Source: Glomus cerebriforme
Taxonomy: Eukaryota > Glomeromycota > Glomeromycetes > Glomerales > Glomeraceae
Length of the DNA: 64,000 nt
Assembly: GCA_003550305.1 (NCBI GenBank)
Contig: QKYT01000076.1
Location: forward strand, 211,220-275,219
Reading direction: 5' to 3'
Every line of letters begins with the position of its first letter. Within the stretch, counting starts at the first letter, position 1. Under the pieces are notes generated by a model. The model ran no database searches and was not told the origin of the DNA. It was given only the letters and a program-made list of their open reading frames with translations. The translations under genes were made by a program, and so were the position numbers. Below, one piece after another: positions 11,554-22,941 of the stretch.

Positions 11554-11571
11554 NCCNANANNNNNCNNAAA
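11554..11571. other. ambiguous bases in assembly
   Basis: A cluster of N characters mixed with called bases marks low-quality or collapsed sequence inside the repeat tract, so fine structure here is unreliable. Confidence 0.95.
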
Positions 11572-11795
11572 TTTATTTTATAAATATTGTCATATATTAA
11601 ATCTAATTTATTATTAAATAATGCCTAATTAAAAACTATATACAAATATTAAAAGTACTTTCAGGTTGTCAAAGTAAACTCTAAAAAAAATAAAATTAAA
11701 ATGAAATTGTGAAGTTTTCAAATTAATCCTATAAAAAGAAAAGCTATTATCATGCCAAATACTTAAAGTATTGTAATTATGCTGAATACTTTAAG

Positions 11796-11939
11796 CAGGG
11801 TTGGGAAATTAGTACAGTTAGTACAGTTTAGTACAGTTTAGTACAGTTAGTACATATAATAATTAATATAAAATTTAGTACAGTACAGTACAAGTACAGG
11901 GACAAATTTTACCTAGTACATACAAATTTCCCAACCCTG
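11796..11939. repeat. hAT-like MITE with target-site duplication
   Basis: This is a 144-bp element with perfect 15-bp terminal inverted repeats, CAGGGTTGGGAAATT at the left and its complement at the right. It is flanked by the direct repeat CTTTAAG (11789-11795 and 11940-11946). The CAGGG terminus and 7-8 bp duplication are typical of hAT elements. The interior contains several near-tandem AGTACAGTT units and no ORF. Confidence 0.8.
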
Positions 11940-13813
11940 CTTTAAGTATTGATTCTATAGAAAGATCACTATGCTGAATAAGTATCTTTAAGTATTACAA
12001 AATTGATCATATAGAGCTGAAGTTAATTAAAATAGTCTAAAAAAATTAATTAGCATAGTTAGTTAGTTGATCTTATAGAAAAAAGAGAAAAAACATATTA
12101 AATAAAATATCTTTAAATGTCAAAAAACTCTTGCATTCAAAAAGCTGAAGTTAATCCTAAAAAAAAAAATAAAGAATAATTAATGAAATTTGATCTTACC
12201 AGTATTAATAATAGATAAACTAACATATTATATCACCCTTATGCAAATATTCATAGAAGTATTTTGTATTGAAAAGAAATAAAATAATAACTAAATATAA
12301 AAAAAAAACTAAAAAAAAAAAAATTAATTAGTAACAAGTGATATGAAGTTAAAAAACTTACCATTTTTAAAAGAGTGTCAAGTGAAAAAAAATAAAAAAA
12401 TTTAGTTAGTACAAAATAAGGTAAAAAGAACCTAATTTTTTAAAAACTTACTTTCTGAATGAAGACTTAAAAAAAATAAAGAAAACAGCTTGTATAATCC
12501 AAAATCACCTAATACATCTTTCATCCCCATTGGATTCCTTAAACTATAAATGTTTAATATAATTATTTTTTAAGAAAAAATATGTTTTGTAATATTTTAT
12601 TATGGAACTTAATACATAATTCATCTAAAATTCAGCTATAAAGATACAATAAAAATGCTAATATAATTTTTTTAAAAAGGTGAATTTCATAATAAAATAT
12701 CACAAAACTTACCACTTAATTTACTTAAAATTCATCCAAATCTATCTGATATACTGTATTTCTCTAAAGAAAGTAAAGTTTCGTCTGTAAAATATAAATG
12801 TAAAATACCTTTGAAATACCATTTAAATCTACTATTGAACCAATATTTTATTACGAATTTTTGCTAAAGTTAAAAAAAAAAGGAAGTTTAAAAAGAACTT
12901 AAAAATATCGCACATATATATACTAATTTAAGCTTTTTTAAACTACTATGAAATCATGTATCATATGACTTAAAATATATGTATTTTTTTTCTCGCTCTT
13001 TTTCTTTAATATAGTATTATAATTTAATAGATTCAATATAAGTCATTAAATTTACCAATTTTTAGCTTTAAAAATTACTTTTTGGCTTTAAATAAAACAA
13101 ATAAATAATTCACCTCCCAGACCCCCCTCTCTTTAGCCTTTTTTTTTTTACCATTTTAAAATTTTTGACATTTATATTAATTTTTATTCTTTAATTCAAC
13201 CATAATTTTACAATAAAAAAGCTACAATTTGCCCATTATTCTGCAAGGTTAAATATAGATCAATATAAGTTTAAAAATTAGTATGCAATTTGGCTATCAT
13301 TCTGTAGGATTGAATATAGGTCAAATTGCATTTTATTACTAATTTAAGTTGAATATTGGCTTAATGTCATTAAGGCCAAATATTTTTATTTTAACTAGTG
13401 TATATTACAATTTTATAAATTATTACAAATCAGGTTGCTGATTTTTTTTAAATGATCACTTAATAAAATAACTATAAATCAGTCAATCCAATTACTTATA
13501 TTGTATTTAATCGGGTATGTGCCTTATTGATCACTAATTTTTGTTTAATCTGATATCTGATATATATACTATATTAACTAATTATTTTAATAGTTATCAA
13601 TCGGGTATATGCCCAAACAGCATTTTACCCATGTTTATATTTCATTCATAGGTTGATCTACTATTAGTTGATTAAATACTGTTAGATTTTTCATTTGATT
13701 TTTCATTTTTTTATTCTACATTTTCTTAAATTATTCTTTTAATTTTTTTTGATTTTCCTATTTTCTTTTCTAATCTTAAAACTTTATAATCATCATATTT
13801 AGTATTATATATA

Positions 13814-14226
13814 GGGACGCAGCTAGAAAAAGCTGAGATTTGGACTAATCACATGATTTTAAGATTTTTTGATTATTATATGCTCATGGATCTAACTATT
13901 TAGAAAATTAATTTTTCCACATATAATCTCAGTAAAATAAAGCTTTTTTGGTGAACTAATTTATTGTTTTTCTTAAAAAAATATTACATTAACTTTTATT
14001 GGAAATATGTATTATAAATTTAATGATTTAATTAAATAAATATAATGTAATGAAACCTAAAGTTTTCAATTAAATTCCTGTGAAATTTTATCATTGTTAT
14101 TAAAACTGTTTTTGAAAAATCCATTTTTTTTAGCAATGATCATCAAATTTAATTATGTAATTTAAATCTCAATTTTTTCAAAAATATGTTATCGGTCAAA
14201 TTTTGGCTTTTTCTAGCTGCATCCCC
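13814..14226. repeat. MITE-like element inserted in Gag relic
   Basis: The left end GGGACGCAGCTAGAAAAAGC is mirrored at 14202-14225 (GCTTTTTCTAGCTGCATCCC), giving roughly 20-bp inverted repeats with one mismatch. About 370 bp of non-coding AT-rich DNA lies between them. Flanking TATATA and ATATAC are similar but do not prove a target duplication. It lies within the reverse-strand Gag relic. Confidence 0.6.
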
Positions 14227-14455
14227 ATATACAATCGTCCCCCTCTATAAGTATTTCCTGTTTAGATACACCACCCTTATAAGTACATTTATGCTTAGTC
14301 CAAGTTACTAATAATAATAATAAAAAAACCTCCTCTATAGTCATATCATATAGGTTTTTTATAATTACACCTTTTTTTTCAGTTTCTGAAGATATGATTG
14401 TATAGGGTGATGACTGTATCATAATTTTTATAATTATAATTATATTCATAATCAT

Positions 14456-15960
14456 ATATAATAATTATCATAATTTTCTTTTTCATAGTCATATCTATTA
14501 TAACTATTCCAATAATTCATTTGATAATTCATAACTTTTCTACAAACTCTTTTTGTATATTCCTTTTTACTACATCATCTGCAAATTTGATTTCTAAAAT
14601 AATCTCTTGCTATATATCCTATTTTTTCATAATTATTACATCTTTCTTTTTTTCTTACCAAATAATTTGGTCTTGCATTTCTTTTTCTAGTTAAATTTAT
14701 CATATGTATTTCTATTTTCTTCATTTTCTTTATTAATTTATCAATCGTTTCATTCTTTACATCCTTTTTCATTTCTTAATATACTTTATTCTCTGAATTC
14801 CTATATCCAATACTTTGTTTCTTTAATATTTTTTTTATTTTTTTTATATTTATTTAATTTTTTCATATATTTTAAATTATTGTATTATTAGCTTTTTCTA
14901 CCAATCTTACTCTTTACCTATGCTGGTTCTCTTAATTTTACCTCTTTTGCTATTTCTGGTTATAATCCCTATATAAACAAATTTACTTAAAACATATCTG
15001 GTAAATTATTTCCTTTTGTTACTATTCTCAAAGTTTTCTTAAACCTTTTTACATATTTCCCAATTTTTTTATTTACTTTTTATTTTAAATTCTGAATTTT
15101 AAATATTTTTCTCCTTTATAAATCTATTCCTATAAATTTATTCTTTAATCTTCTATTAAAATTATAATTATTATCTGTATCTTCCCATTATTTAATAAAT
15201 TTACTATTTCTGTTTTCTTAGTATAATATCAATTTAATCAATTTAATGCACTTTCTCTTAAAAATGTTATTGCATATACTGCTTTATTTACTTCTGATAC
15301 TTCAAATTAAATTAACCATTCTTCTGGATCCTTATCTTTTCTTTTATAAAAATATTATACTTTTACTCTTTCTGCTACCATTTAAATAGTATTTAATCTT
15401 TCTAACATTATTTGTTCTGCATCTACAGATCTATCCAATGCATTTGGTGTTAATCCATATAAAATTTTATACATTCTTTTCATTTCATTATGTGACTACC
15501 ATATTTTTAAATAAATTTCTAATACTTATTATTAAACTATAAGATTTTGTTTCTTCTGTATTATTATCAAAATTATTTTCTTTTGATCTGAATTTTTACT
15601 ATCTTCAAATTCTGATATATTTATATTTAAATTATCACTTAATTTTTCACTTTCATTTAATTTTTTTTCATCATTTTCATCTTTTTTCCATCTTTCTTTC
15701 TAATCTATTTCTCTTTTATCTTATTTTCTTTTTCTTTATTCAATATACTAGTTCTTTTATCATATTCTTTTTCTTCATATTCTAAATTTTTCTCTATTAT
15801 TATTTTATCATTATTTTTGTTTAAATCATCTATCCATTTTTCTATTCTCCTAAACTCATCTTCTATATTTTCTATAATAACTGTTTCTACTTTCTTATAT
15901 CTTTTTCCATCCCAAAAATTTTTTTCTTTTCTTATTTCTTTTTTATCTATTCTTTTATTT
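14456..15960 (-). pseudogene. decayed Ty3/gypsy-like Gag
   Basis: The minus strand from about 15960 to 14456 reads as a broken Gag. A charged N-terminal region leads to YKRKDKDPEEWLI (stop) FE near 15305-15350, the typical Gag core entry, then further Gag-like helices. A zinc knuckle at 14640-14599 has exact C-x2-C-x4-H-x4-C spacing, but the second Cys, the His and the last Cys are all Tyr. Each change needs only one transition. Numerous stops show it is dead. Protease sequences resume on the same strand at 11.1 kb after the intervening elements. Confidence 0.65.
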
Positions 15961-17118
15961 TATTAAATTTTTCATATTACACTTTTTTGTGAATTAAATC
16001 TTAGATTGCTGAAATATTTCATCAGTCATGTCAAATCTGAATTGACATAATTATTGATTAGTAAATCAGTTTAGTAAACTATAAAACTAATACTGATACT
16101 GAATTTACTGATACCAATTGGTAAATTATTAAATGTTTTGGTTTAGTAAATTAGACAAATTTTACTGAACTGAAACTAATAACTAATCAGTTCAGTTTGA
16201 TATTTACTGAAACCAATCAAAGCTTTAATTAATTCAGTAATTAATTAATTAGCATTATTAATATTAAGTAAACCAATTATTTTTATTATTTCTAATTGTA
16301 TTTGCTTATTAAAAGTAATTTTTAAATACTATATAAAAACATTATATTTTTTTGAATATTAATTAAACTTTTAGAATCTAAGAATTTCTCAGGTATAAAT
16401 AGTGGATTAAATCTTTCAAATTGCTTTTAGAAAATTAGTTTCTGATTAAAAATATAATACAAATAGAGAAAGTTAATAATAAAATATTTATCATTTTATC
16501 TTTATTTGCAAATTCATTTTTCATATTTGATTTATTATCTGATTTATCTAACAAGAGCCAAGAAACTTCAAATGTAGCAATTCTAATGTTTTCAATTTCT
16601 ATTTGCAATTCAATTTGTTCTAAAATGAAATTTTAAATTAAAAAAAAAATAAAGTATTTACTATATATAATTTTTTTACTTATCATATATTATATCTGGA
16701 TATTTTGCAAATTTTAGAGAATTGATCTTGCACTATCAAGTTTATAACTCAAATTTTTATTATAAATGTTAAAATCTTGTATTATAATTATAAAAATACT
16801 TATATGTAATTTTAAGTAAAGTTAAATCCTTAAAATAATAATATCAATAGAAAATGTACTTTTTTTTCATATATATTCAGTTGCAATTTCTTTATGATCT
16901 GTAATTAATACTTTAAAAGTATTCCAAAATATATATGTAGGAATAGGATATACTATTGAAGTTTGTTAATTAACTGATTTACAGAATTTTATTATTATAT
17001 TATTAATTAATTTTTATTATAAAATTTTATATAAATTTTTGTAAAAAAAAAAATTAATTCAAAATTAATTAATTTATGAATATAAAATATTTTAAACCTA
17101 TTATAGTTTGAATTATAC
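15961..17118. other. AT-rich repeat-like intergenic
   Basis: No gene was seen. Between about 16020 and 16250 the sequence is full of inverted ACTGA/TCAGT and TTTAGTAAA words, suggesting a decayed foldback element. The rest is plain AT-rich DNA next to the 3' end of the F-box gene. Confidence 0.4.
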
Positions 17119-18849
17119 TTATAAAATATTTCTATAATCCACAATATCAACCAAATTTTGTAAATTTTTAATCATTAAATCTGTTTGAAAATCTTTCATA
17201 TAAGTACTAAATACAAATTCTTTTAGTTTTCTACAATTATTATAAATACTACCTTCATTATAAAATTGTAACCATTGAATAATCATTAAAAGTGATATTT
17301 TACCTAAACATGTTGATTCCAAAATTTCAAGAATTTTTAGAGATTTTAGACTATAAAGAAAATGTACCAGTGATTCAGAATTAAATAGAATATTAAATCC
17401 TTGAATTGTAAATTTTTTTAAATTAATTAATGAAAATTTTGATAATTCATTAAAAAAATGATCTAATTCCAATGGAAAAAGTATTTGACTTAATGAAATA
17501 TTTATTTCTTGTAGATTAATTCTTTGTTGTGAGATTAATTCAATTAAGTAAATAATTTCTCTAGAATTATTCATAAGAAAGGTAAAAGATGATGTATGAA
17601 GATAATGTAAAGAAAAAGTGTCAAATAAAGTCAAAGAAGTTGATTTTCCTGATAAATTTAAGTAATCACTAACATTATTGTACATTATGGTTGATTTAAT
17701 GAAAATTTTTTGCAATTCAGTATTGCAATTCATAATTATATTATGTTTTAGATAATCTTGAATTTGAGAAGTACTAACATCCAAGTAAAATAGATCCTTG
17801 AAATTGAAATTTGGACATAATATCAGTGTTGAATTGGATTGAACTTGACAATTTTCTAACAAGAGTCGTTTCAAATTTGTAAATGACTGCATATAACGAA
17901 TAAATTCTGATTCCTTAAAAGTTGTTTTAAGAAAATAAAGGATTTGTAATGAATTTGATTGAGTCTCTGCAAGTGCCAAAAAAATATTGGAAATGTTTAT
18001 ATGTTCATTTCCATGTAGCCTAAATTCCCTCAAAGATTCTTGAACTTTAATCAATGTTATCCAAGAATTAAATTCAAATTGATCAATAAAAGATATTTCC
18101 AATTTTTTGATTTGTTTTGAAACTCTTGCAAGAGCATACAAAAATCCGATTTTTGGTACATCGATAGAACAAATAAATTCTGTAATGTGTCCTAAAGTAA
18201 AATCGGCTCCAAGATAGGTTGGTATCATAAAATCATCCAAAGTTATATAATCAAATGGATTAAAAAGTAATTTATAAGGTTGTTCACCTATTAATAAATC
18301 ACGAGAATAAAATTTTGCATCTATTGAAAAAGACGTAAGAGATTGCCTACAATTCTTCATAAAGTATTGCCAAAATATGTTAATAATTGTATTAACATTT
18401 AAATTTGGTGAAAGATAAGATATTAATAATTTGTAAAAACTTTTCTTTTCCTCCAAAAAACCTTCAAAATAAGCAAATTGAAGCCATTCACATATTGCCA
18501 AATTAAATTCATATAAGTCAATTTCTCTTAAATAATTAACATATTTTATTAATGTAGGTCTAATAGGATCTTGTACGATATTTCTTTCAATTAAGAAATC
18601 ATTATGAGATTGTAAAAGATCCACCAAATAAACCTCGATTAATAAAAATCCTTTAATACAAATTCTTTCTTCATCAACACAAGTTTCGTTCATTACATAA
18701 AATAATCGAAATGGATTTTTCCATAAAAATAAGAGTGATATTCGAAACCAACTTGTATTAACTAAAAGGCATGAATGCAGCGTTTTTTTGTCTTGATCGA
18801 AATATTTAAACACTTGTTGGAGACAAGCTGGAGATAAAAGTGATGCCAT
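17119..18849 (-). CDS. F-box-like protein with degenerate leucine-rich repeats
   Basis: This single-exon gene encodes 576 residues. The N-terminus (LSPACLQQVFKYFDQDKKTL, then HSCLLVNTSWFRISLLFLWKNPF) matches the F-box-like head of the large Rhizophagus F-box/LRR family. The remainder is Leu/Ile/Asn-rich with irregular LRR-like spacing such as LRLHGN, LQILYFLK and LKKFTIQGFNILF. F-box proteins recruit substrates to SCF ubiquitin ligases, a role inferred here only from family. I chose the ATG at 18849. An upstream in-frame ATG (18912) would translate a 20-bp homopolymer into a polylysine run and is more likely 5' UTR. No intron was needed. A second member is at 24972-26666, on the other strand. 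Confidence 0.85.
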   Translation of the reverse strand: MASLLSPACLQQVFKYFDQDKKTLHSCLLVNTSWFRISLLFLWKNPFRLFYVMNETCVDEERICIKGFLLIEVYLVDLLQSHNDFLIERNIVQDPIRPTLIKYVNYLREIDLYEFNLAICEWLQFAYFEGFLEEKKSFYKLLISYLSPNLNVNTIINIFWQYFMKNCRQSLTSFSIDAKFYSRDLLIGEQPYKLLFNPFDYITLDDFMIPTYLGADFTLGHITEFICSIDVPKIGFLYALARVSKQIKKLEISFIDQFEFNSWITLIKVQESLREFRLHGNEHINISNIFLALAETQSNSLQILYFLKTTFKESEFIRYMQSFTNLKRLLLENCQVQSNSTLILCPNFNFKDLFYLDVSTSQIQDYLKHNIIMNCNTELQKIFIKSTIMYNNVSDYLNLSGKSTSLTLFDTFSLHYLHTSSFTFLMNNSREIIYLIELISQQRINLQEINISLSQILFPLELDHFFNELSKFSLINLKKFTIQGFNILFNSESLVHFLYSLKSLKILEILESTCLGKISLLMIIQWLQFYNEGSIYNNCRKLKEFVFSTYMKDFQTDLMIKNLQNLVDIVDYRNIL

Positions 18850-20344
18850 CTTTTTTTTTTTTTTTTTTTTTGAAATGAAATAAGAAGCCAATATTACTTT
18901 GATTATAAACATACTATAAATGACTCACGTCTCATGAGCATGTGACTTCCCGTACATCGGGTCTTAATACTGAGTCATAATTGCATGCATAATTTTCATC
19001 CTTTACTCGACTTAAAGTTTATCTTTAGAGAATATAAACTATAGTTGCGTTAAAATTATTTATTTTTTTAAAAAAAAGGATTAGAACTTCATGAAACTGG
19101 ATTATACCTTCAAGAATTTCATTTCATCATTTGACCTCAACAAGATAACTCCTCTCGGAAAGAACATATTTTCAACGTATTATGGGTGTAATTATGACAT
19201 TGTATTAATGCAGGGAAAGTCATTTTTTATCATAATTTCGAATTATTGCTCCGCATTACATCACATGACTTAGGTCTTTTTAAATGTTGTACAAATTTGG
19301 CAAATTTGAAAATAAAAGAAATGATATTCTTTTTATAATTTATATAGTAATTTACAATGATTGGCTGTTTATAACATTGCACAAATTAATTTTTACCCGG
19401 GAATAAGAACGCCAAATAGCCTAAAAAAAAATACGAATAATTATATGTTAGTTTAGCCACAAAATATTAATATACCATTTTTAATCCGTATCATGTTTTT
19501 ATGCATAAAACCATGCAATATTGTACGTAATAAAGATAAAGGTAAAAGTCGTAAGAATGTGAAACAAGGGAGTTTTGATTGTGGCGCAGTATAAATGAAC
19601 AATAAGTTCGCATACTGATCAATTGGAGATAATTTTGGTAAATACCAAAGAAAGAAAGTAGCAAGTACGTACTTATTATATCGACAATAATTTGTCAATT
19701 TTAGGTTGGCATAATTCAACCAACATCAGCTAAACCATATAATGTTTATTGTACCTGCAAACCAAAGATCGCGAAACATTCGAGTGAAACACGAGAAGTT
19801 GGTTCTGCGCCACATTTTGAAAATTTCCATTATTCTCATGTATGATTATATCATCGATAATTCTATAATTGGTTGGTTCCTTTTGACTCATACCATTTCA
19901 GTTAATTAGAACAAAGAAAGTTAAATAAGGCTCAACATACAGCTGATAATTGTAGTTTCAATTTTTGGCGCTTTCATTCTGATAATTATGATAATAATAA
20001 GTTATATTACACATGCATTTGAAAAAAAAATGAGTATTTTTTTTTTTACAGTAACTGGTAATACATCATTTTTTTTTCCGATCTACACTGAAAATTCCCA
20101 AAATTGGTCATGAATGAAAGTATAAAATAACCGTTTGAACAATACAAAAAATTGTCCTCGCTTTATAGCCAAATTTAAATTACCAAACAAACAATTTAAC
20201 TCCACATATTAGTTTTTTTTCGGTTCGGTTTATTTCTATAAAATCTAACATCCTTTCCTTTTTCTTTAATAAAATTTTTTTTAATTAATAAACGTTCCGT
20301 TCACAAATAGATACTATATATTTCAAGTTAATATATTAATAAAA
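18850..20344. other. intergenic
   Basis: This region holds the 5' flanks of the F-box gene and of the BTB-TLDc gene. The small frames inside (19091-19273 plus, 19453-19719 minus) show no domain or codon pattern that supports a gene. Confidence 0.5.
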
Positions 20345-21812
20345 ATGTCAACAGAATTGGACAAGTTATTAATTAGAGATATTAGCAGATTATATGAAGA
20401 CTCAGATGACCATAATGTTCAAATTCATGTTGGACATGGATCAAATGTTCGTGTTTTTAAGGCTCATTCGGTTATTTTAAGAGCAAGGTCTTCATATTTT
20501 CGTGCGGCCCTGTCTTCTAGTTGGGCCAAGAAAGATGGAGATTACATGATTCTTCATCAACCAAATATATCTCCAATCGTTTTCGAAATTATTCTCAAGT
20601 GAGTAAAATACTATATACTTTAGTAAAGAAAAAAAAATTTTTAAATTTTTTTTAAATTTATTTTTATCCCTTTAATTTAGATATCTTTATACTGGTAAAA
20701 TTTCTATGGATGATATGAATATTAGGGTTAATTATACATGTCTTCTTGCTGCAGCCGATGAATTGGCTATTATAGAATTAATTGATCATATTCAAGAACA
20801 TGTAATTAAGAATGACGCTGCGTTATTAAAAAGAAAGCTCGTTGATTTTCTTACGACCACAGCAAGACATGAAGCATGCAATAAACTTCATAGATATTGC
20901 GAAGGAGTTATTTGTGACGACCCTATCAGATTTTTCTCTTTGGAAGAATTTAATTATTTGGATAAATCTATTTTAATTGGTATATTAAAAAAAGAATTAT
21001 TCAATATTAAAGAAATTGAAATCTGGGATTATTTAATTAAATGGGGGAAAGCTCAACATCCAAAACTTTCCTCGGATATATCAAATTGGAAATCTTCGGA
21101 TTTCCTATTGTTAAAAGAAACCTTAAATGACTGTATTCCACATATCAGATTCTTTAATATTTCAGGATTAGATTTTTATAACAAAGTTCTTCCTTTTAAA
21201 AAACTTTTGTCAAAAGAATTAAGACAAGATTTAGAACAATTTTATTATACCAACCAAATTTCTTCAAGATCAGTTGTTTTACCACCGCGAGAAAAAGGAG
21301 GAATTGATACAACAATAATTAACCCAACTTATGCAGCAAGTTTCGCATCTTGGATTGATAAGAAAGAAGAACCGTACCAATTTCATGATATTCCTTACAA
21401 ATTTGAATTACTTATTCGTGGAAGTCGTGATGGATTGAACGATTATCGTGAATTCTTAAGACGTTGTAGTAATAAAGGGCCAACTTTAGTTGTAATTAAA
21501 GTTAATGGTTCTAAACGGTTATTAGGTGGATATAATCCTGTTAAATGGTGCGCAAGCGGAGGTTATTTGTCTTCCAACGATAGTTTTATTTTCTCCTTTG
21601 ATGATAATGGTCATATGACCAAACCTATTCTTTCTCGTGTTAAAACTCCTGACCGTGCGATTTTCAATGTTGAAGATGAATATTTGGGCTTTGGAAGTGA
21701 TTTAGAATGGTTTGCTGGAATTTGTGAACAAAATGATTATCAACAAAAAATATATAATCGAATCGAGTTTATTATGGATGATTATGAAGTATTTCAAGTT
21801 GTCAAGTTATAA
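20345..21812 (+). CDS. BTB-BACK-TLDc protein
   Basis: Two exons, 20345-20598 and 20681-21812, encode 461 residues. The BTB domain is at about 20-100 (VQIHVGHGSNVRVFKAHSVI, then FEIILKYLYTGKIS). A BACK-like helical region follows to about 270, and a complete TLDc domain runs from about 285 to 458. Its motifs are YKFELLIRGSRDGLNDYREF, KGPTLVVIKVNGSKRLLGGY, SFIFSFDD and a terminal DYEVFQVVK. The single intron splits the Lys codon of ILK/YLY; the same site and phase is used in the genes at 44223 and 51977. The presumed role is a cullin-3 adaptor with a TLDc module, inferred from domains. This is the most canonical of the four copies and the best reference for judging the changes in the others. 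Confidence 0.92.
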
Positions 21813-22941
21813 TTTATTTATTCTTAAGAACTTTATTTTTAAGATAATTATGTGGTATGGTGTCAGTATATATAATTTTACTAATTTCTTTTTAGATTAA
21901 TTATTTCAAATAGATTTTATTAGCGTATGTAATATGTTTATATATTTTTTTTTTTTTTAAAAAAAAAATCCACTTTCTCATCTTTTAAATTGTAAATTTT
22001 TTTCATTACCTCTTTTTAACATATCGTTTTATATAATTTATATAGATAGATTTTCTAAACAATTTCTTCTGTTATATAATTAATTTTTAAAAAATAGCTT
22101 TATGATTTAATAAGCATCCTTTTGTAAATAACATAGCAGGGTGGGACTCGTATAAGATACGTCAAATAAGTTCATACATAAGTTACATAAGAAACTTATG
22201 ATTATATTTATATGTGTACATATCCTTGTAATTAAAAATATTAAAATATTAATGCATGTGGTGGGTGATATAAAAAACTTTAAGAAACCAATTATTAATT
22301 TAGCATTCTCTTCAAGTTATTATTATATATTTAATTTTTTTTTTTAAAAAAAAAAACTTAAAGCGAAAAAACAAAGTTCATTATTGAGATACTTAGAAAT
22401 AGTTAAATAAAGTTTAAGAAAGTAACCTTTAAAGAAGTTTAAAGCATAATTATGATATACTTTCGATTTTGATCGTGTTTAGTTTGTTCGTTATACTAGC
22501 AATATTTCTAAGATGATCACGACAATTAATTACTTTACTTACCACCAGCATCATTAAAGGATAATAAAATCAATTGGATATTTATCGTGAAAATATACTT
22601 TGTCTAATTACGTTCTTCTGCGACTTATTTTAGTTAAACACAAGTGGCGTGACAAATTGAGCTTTGAACTGTATAAATCATCAAAACAAATACATAAAAC
22701 ATAACATGGTAGGGTGACAAATATCTTATGATCACGTGATGGTGATTCCAATGAAAAAACTTGCATGACGTGCAGAAAAAAATAACGAATGAATCATGAT
22801 CTATGCACACTGCGCCAATTGACGTAATTCGTGTTACACATTTTGTTGTTTTATTTATAAGTTCAAATTTTAGACGATCATGTATCTTTTTCAAACTTAT
22901 GTTTTCTTCTCAAGATAGATCAAGGTCGAGCGACAGTCAAA
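21813..22941. other. intergenic
   Basis: The gap contains two T(n)A(n) palindromic homopolymer tracts (about 21945-21968 and 22338-22356) and a GATCACGTGAT palindrome near 22730-22740. The minus-strand frame 22634-22894 has no recognisable features. Confidence 0.5.

Larger units (their letters stand above)
11143..13632. repeat. possible 2.5-kb inserted element with inverted ends
   Basis: The left edge begins GGTAAAATGATGACAAATTGGGGC. The right edge, read in reverse, begins GGGTAAAATGCTGTTTGGGC, giving an imperfect inverted terminus. The motif GTTATCAATCGGGTAT, or its complement, occurs near 11243-11258, 11313-11330, 13509 and 13590-13606. The segment interrupts the retroelement frame, since Gag-like coding is seen on both sides. 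It contains unresolved bases and no long ORF. The boundaries are approximate and no target duplication was confirmed. Confidence 0.35.

Noticed and set aside
14213..14455. 80-codon minus-strand frame
   Set aside because: It crosses the inverted-repeat end of the element at 13814-14226 and continues the decayed Gag; not an independent gene.
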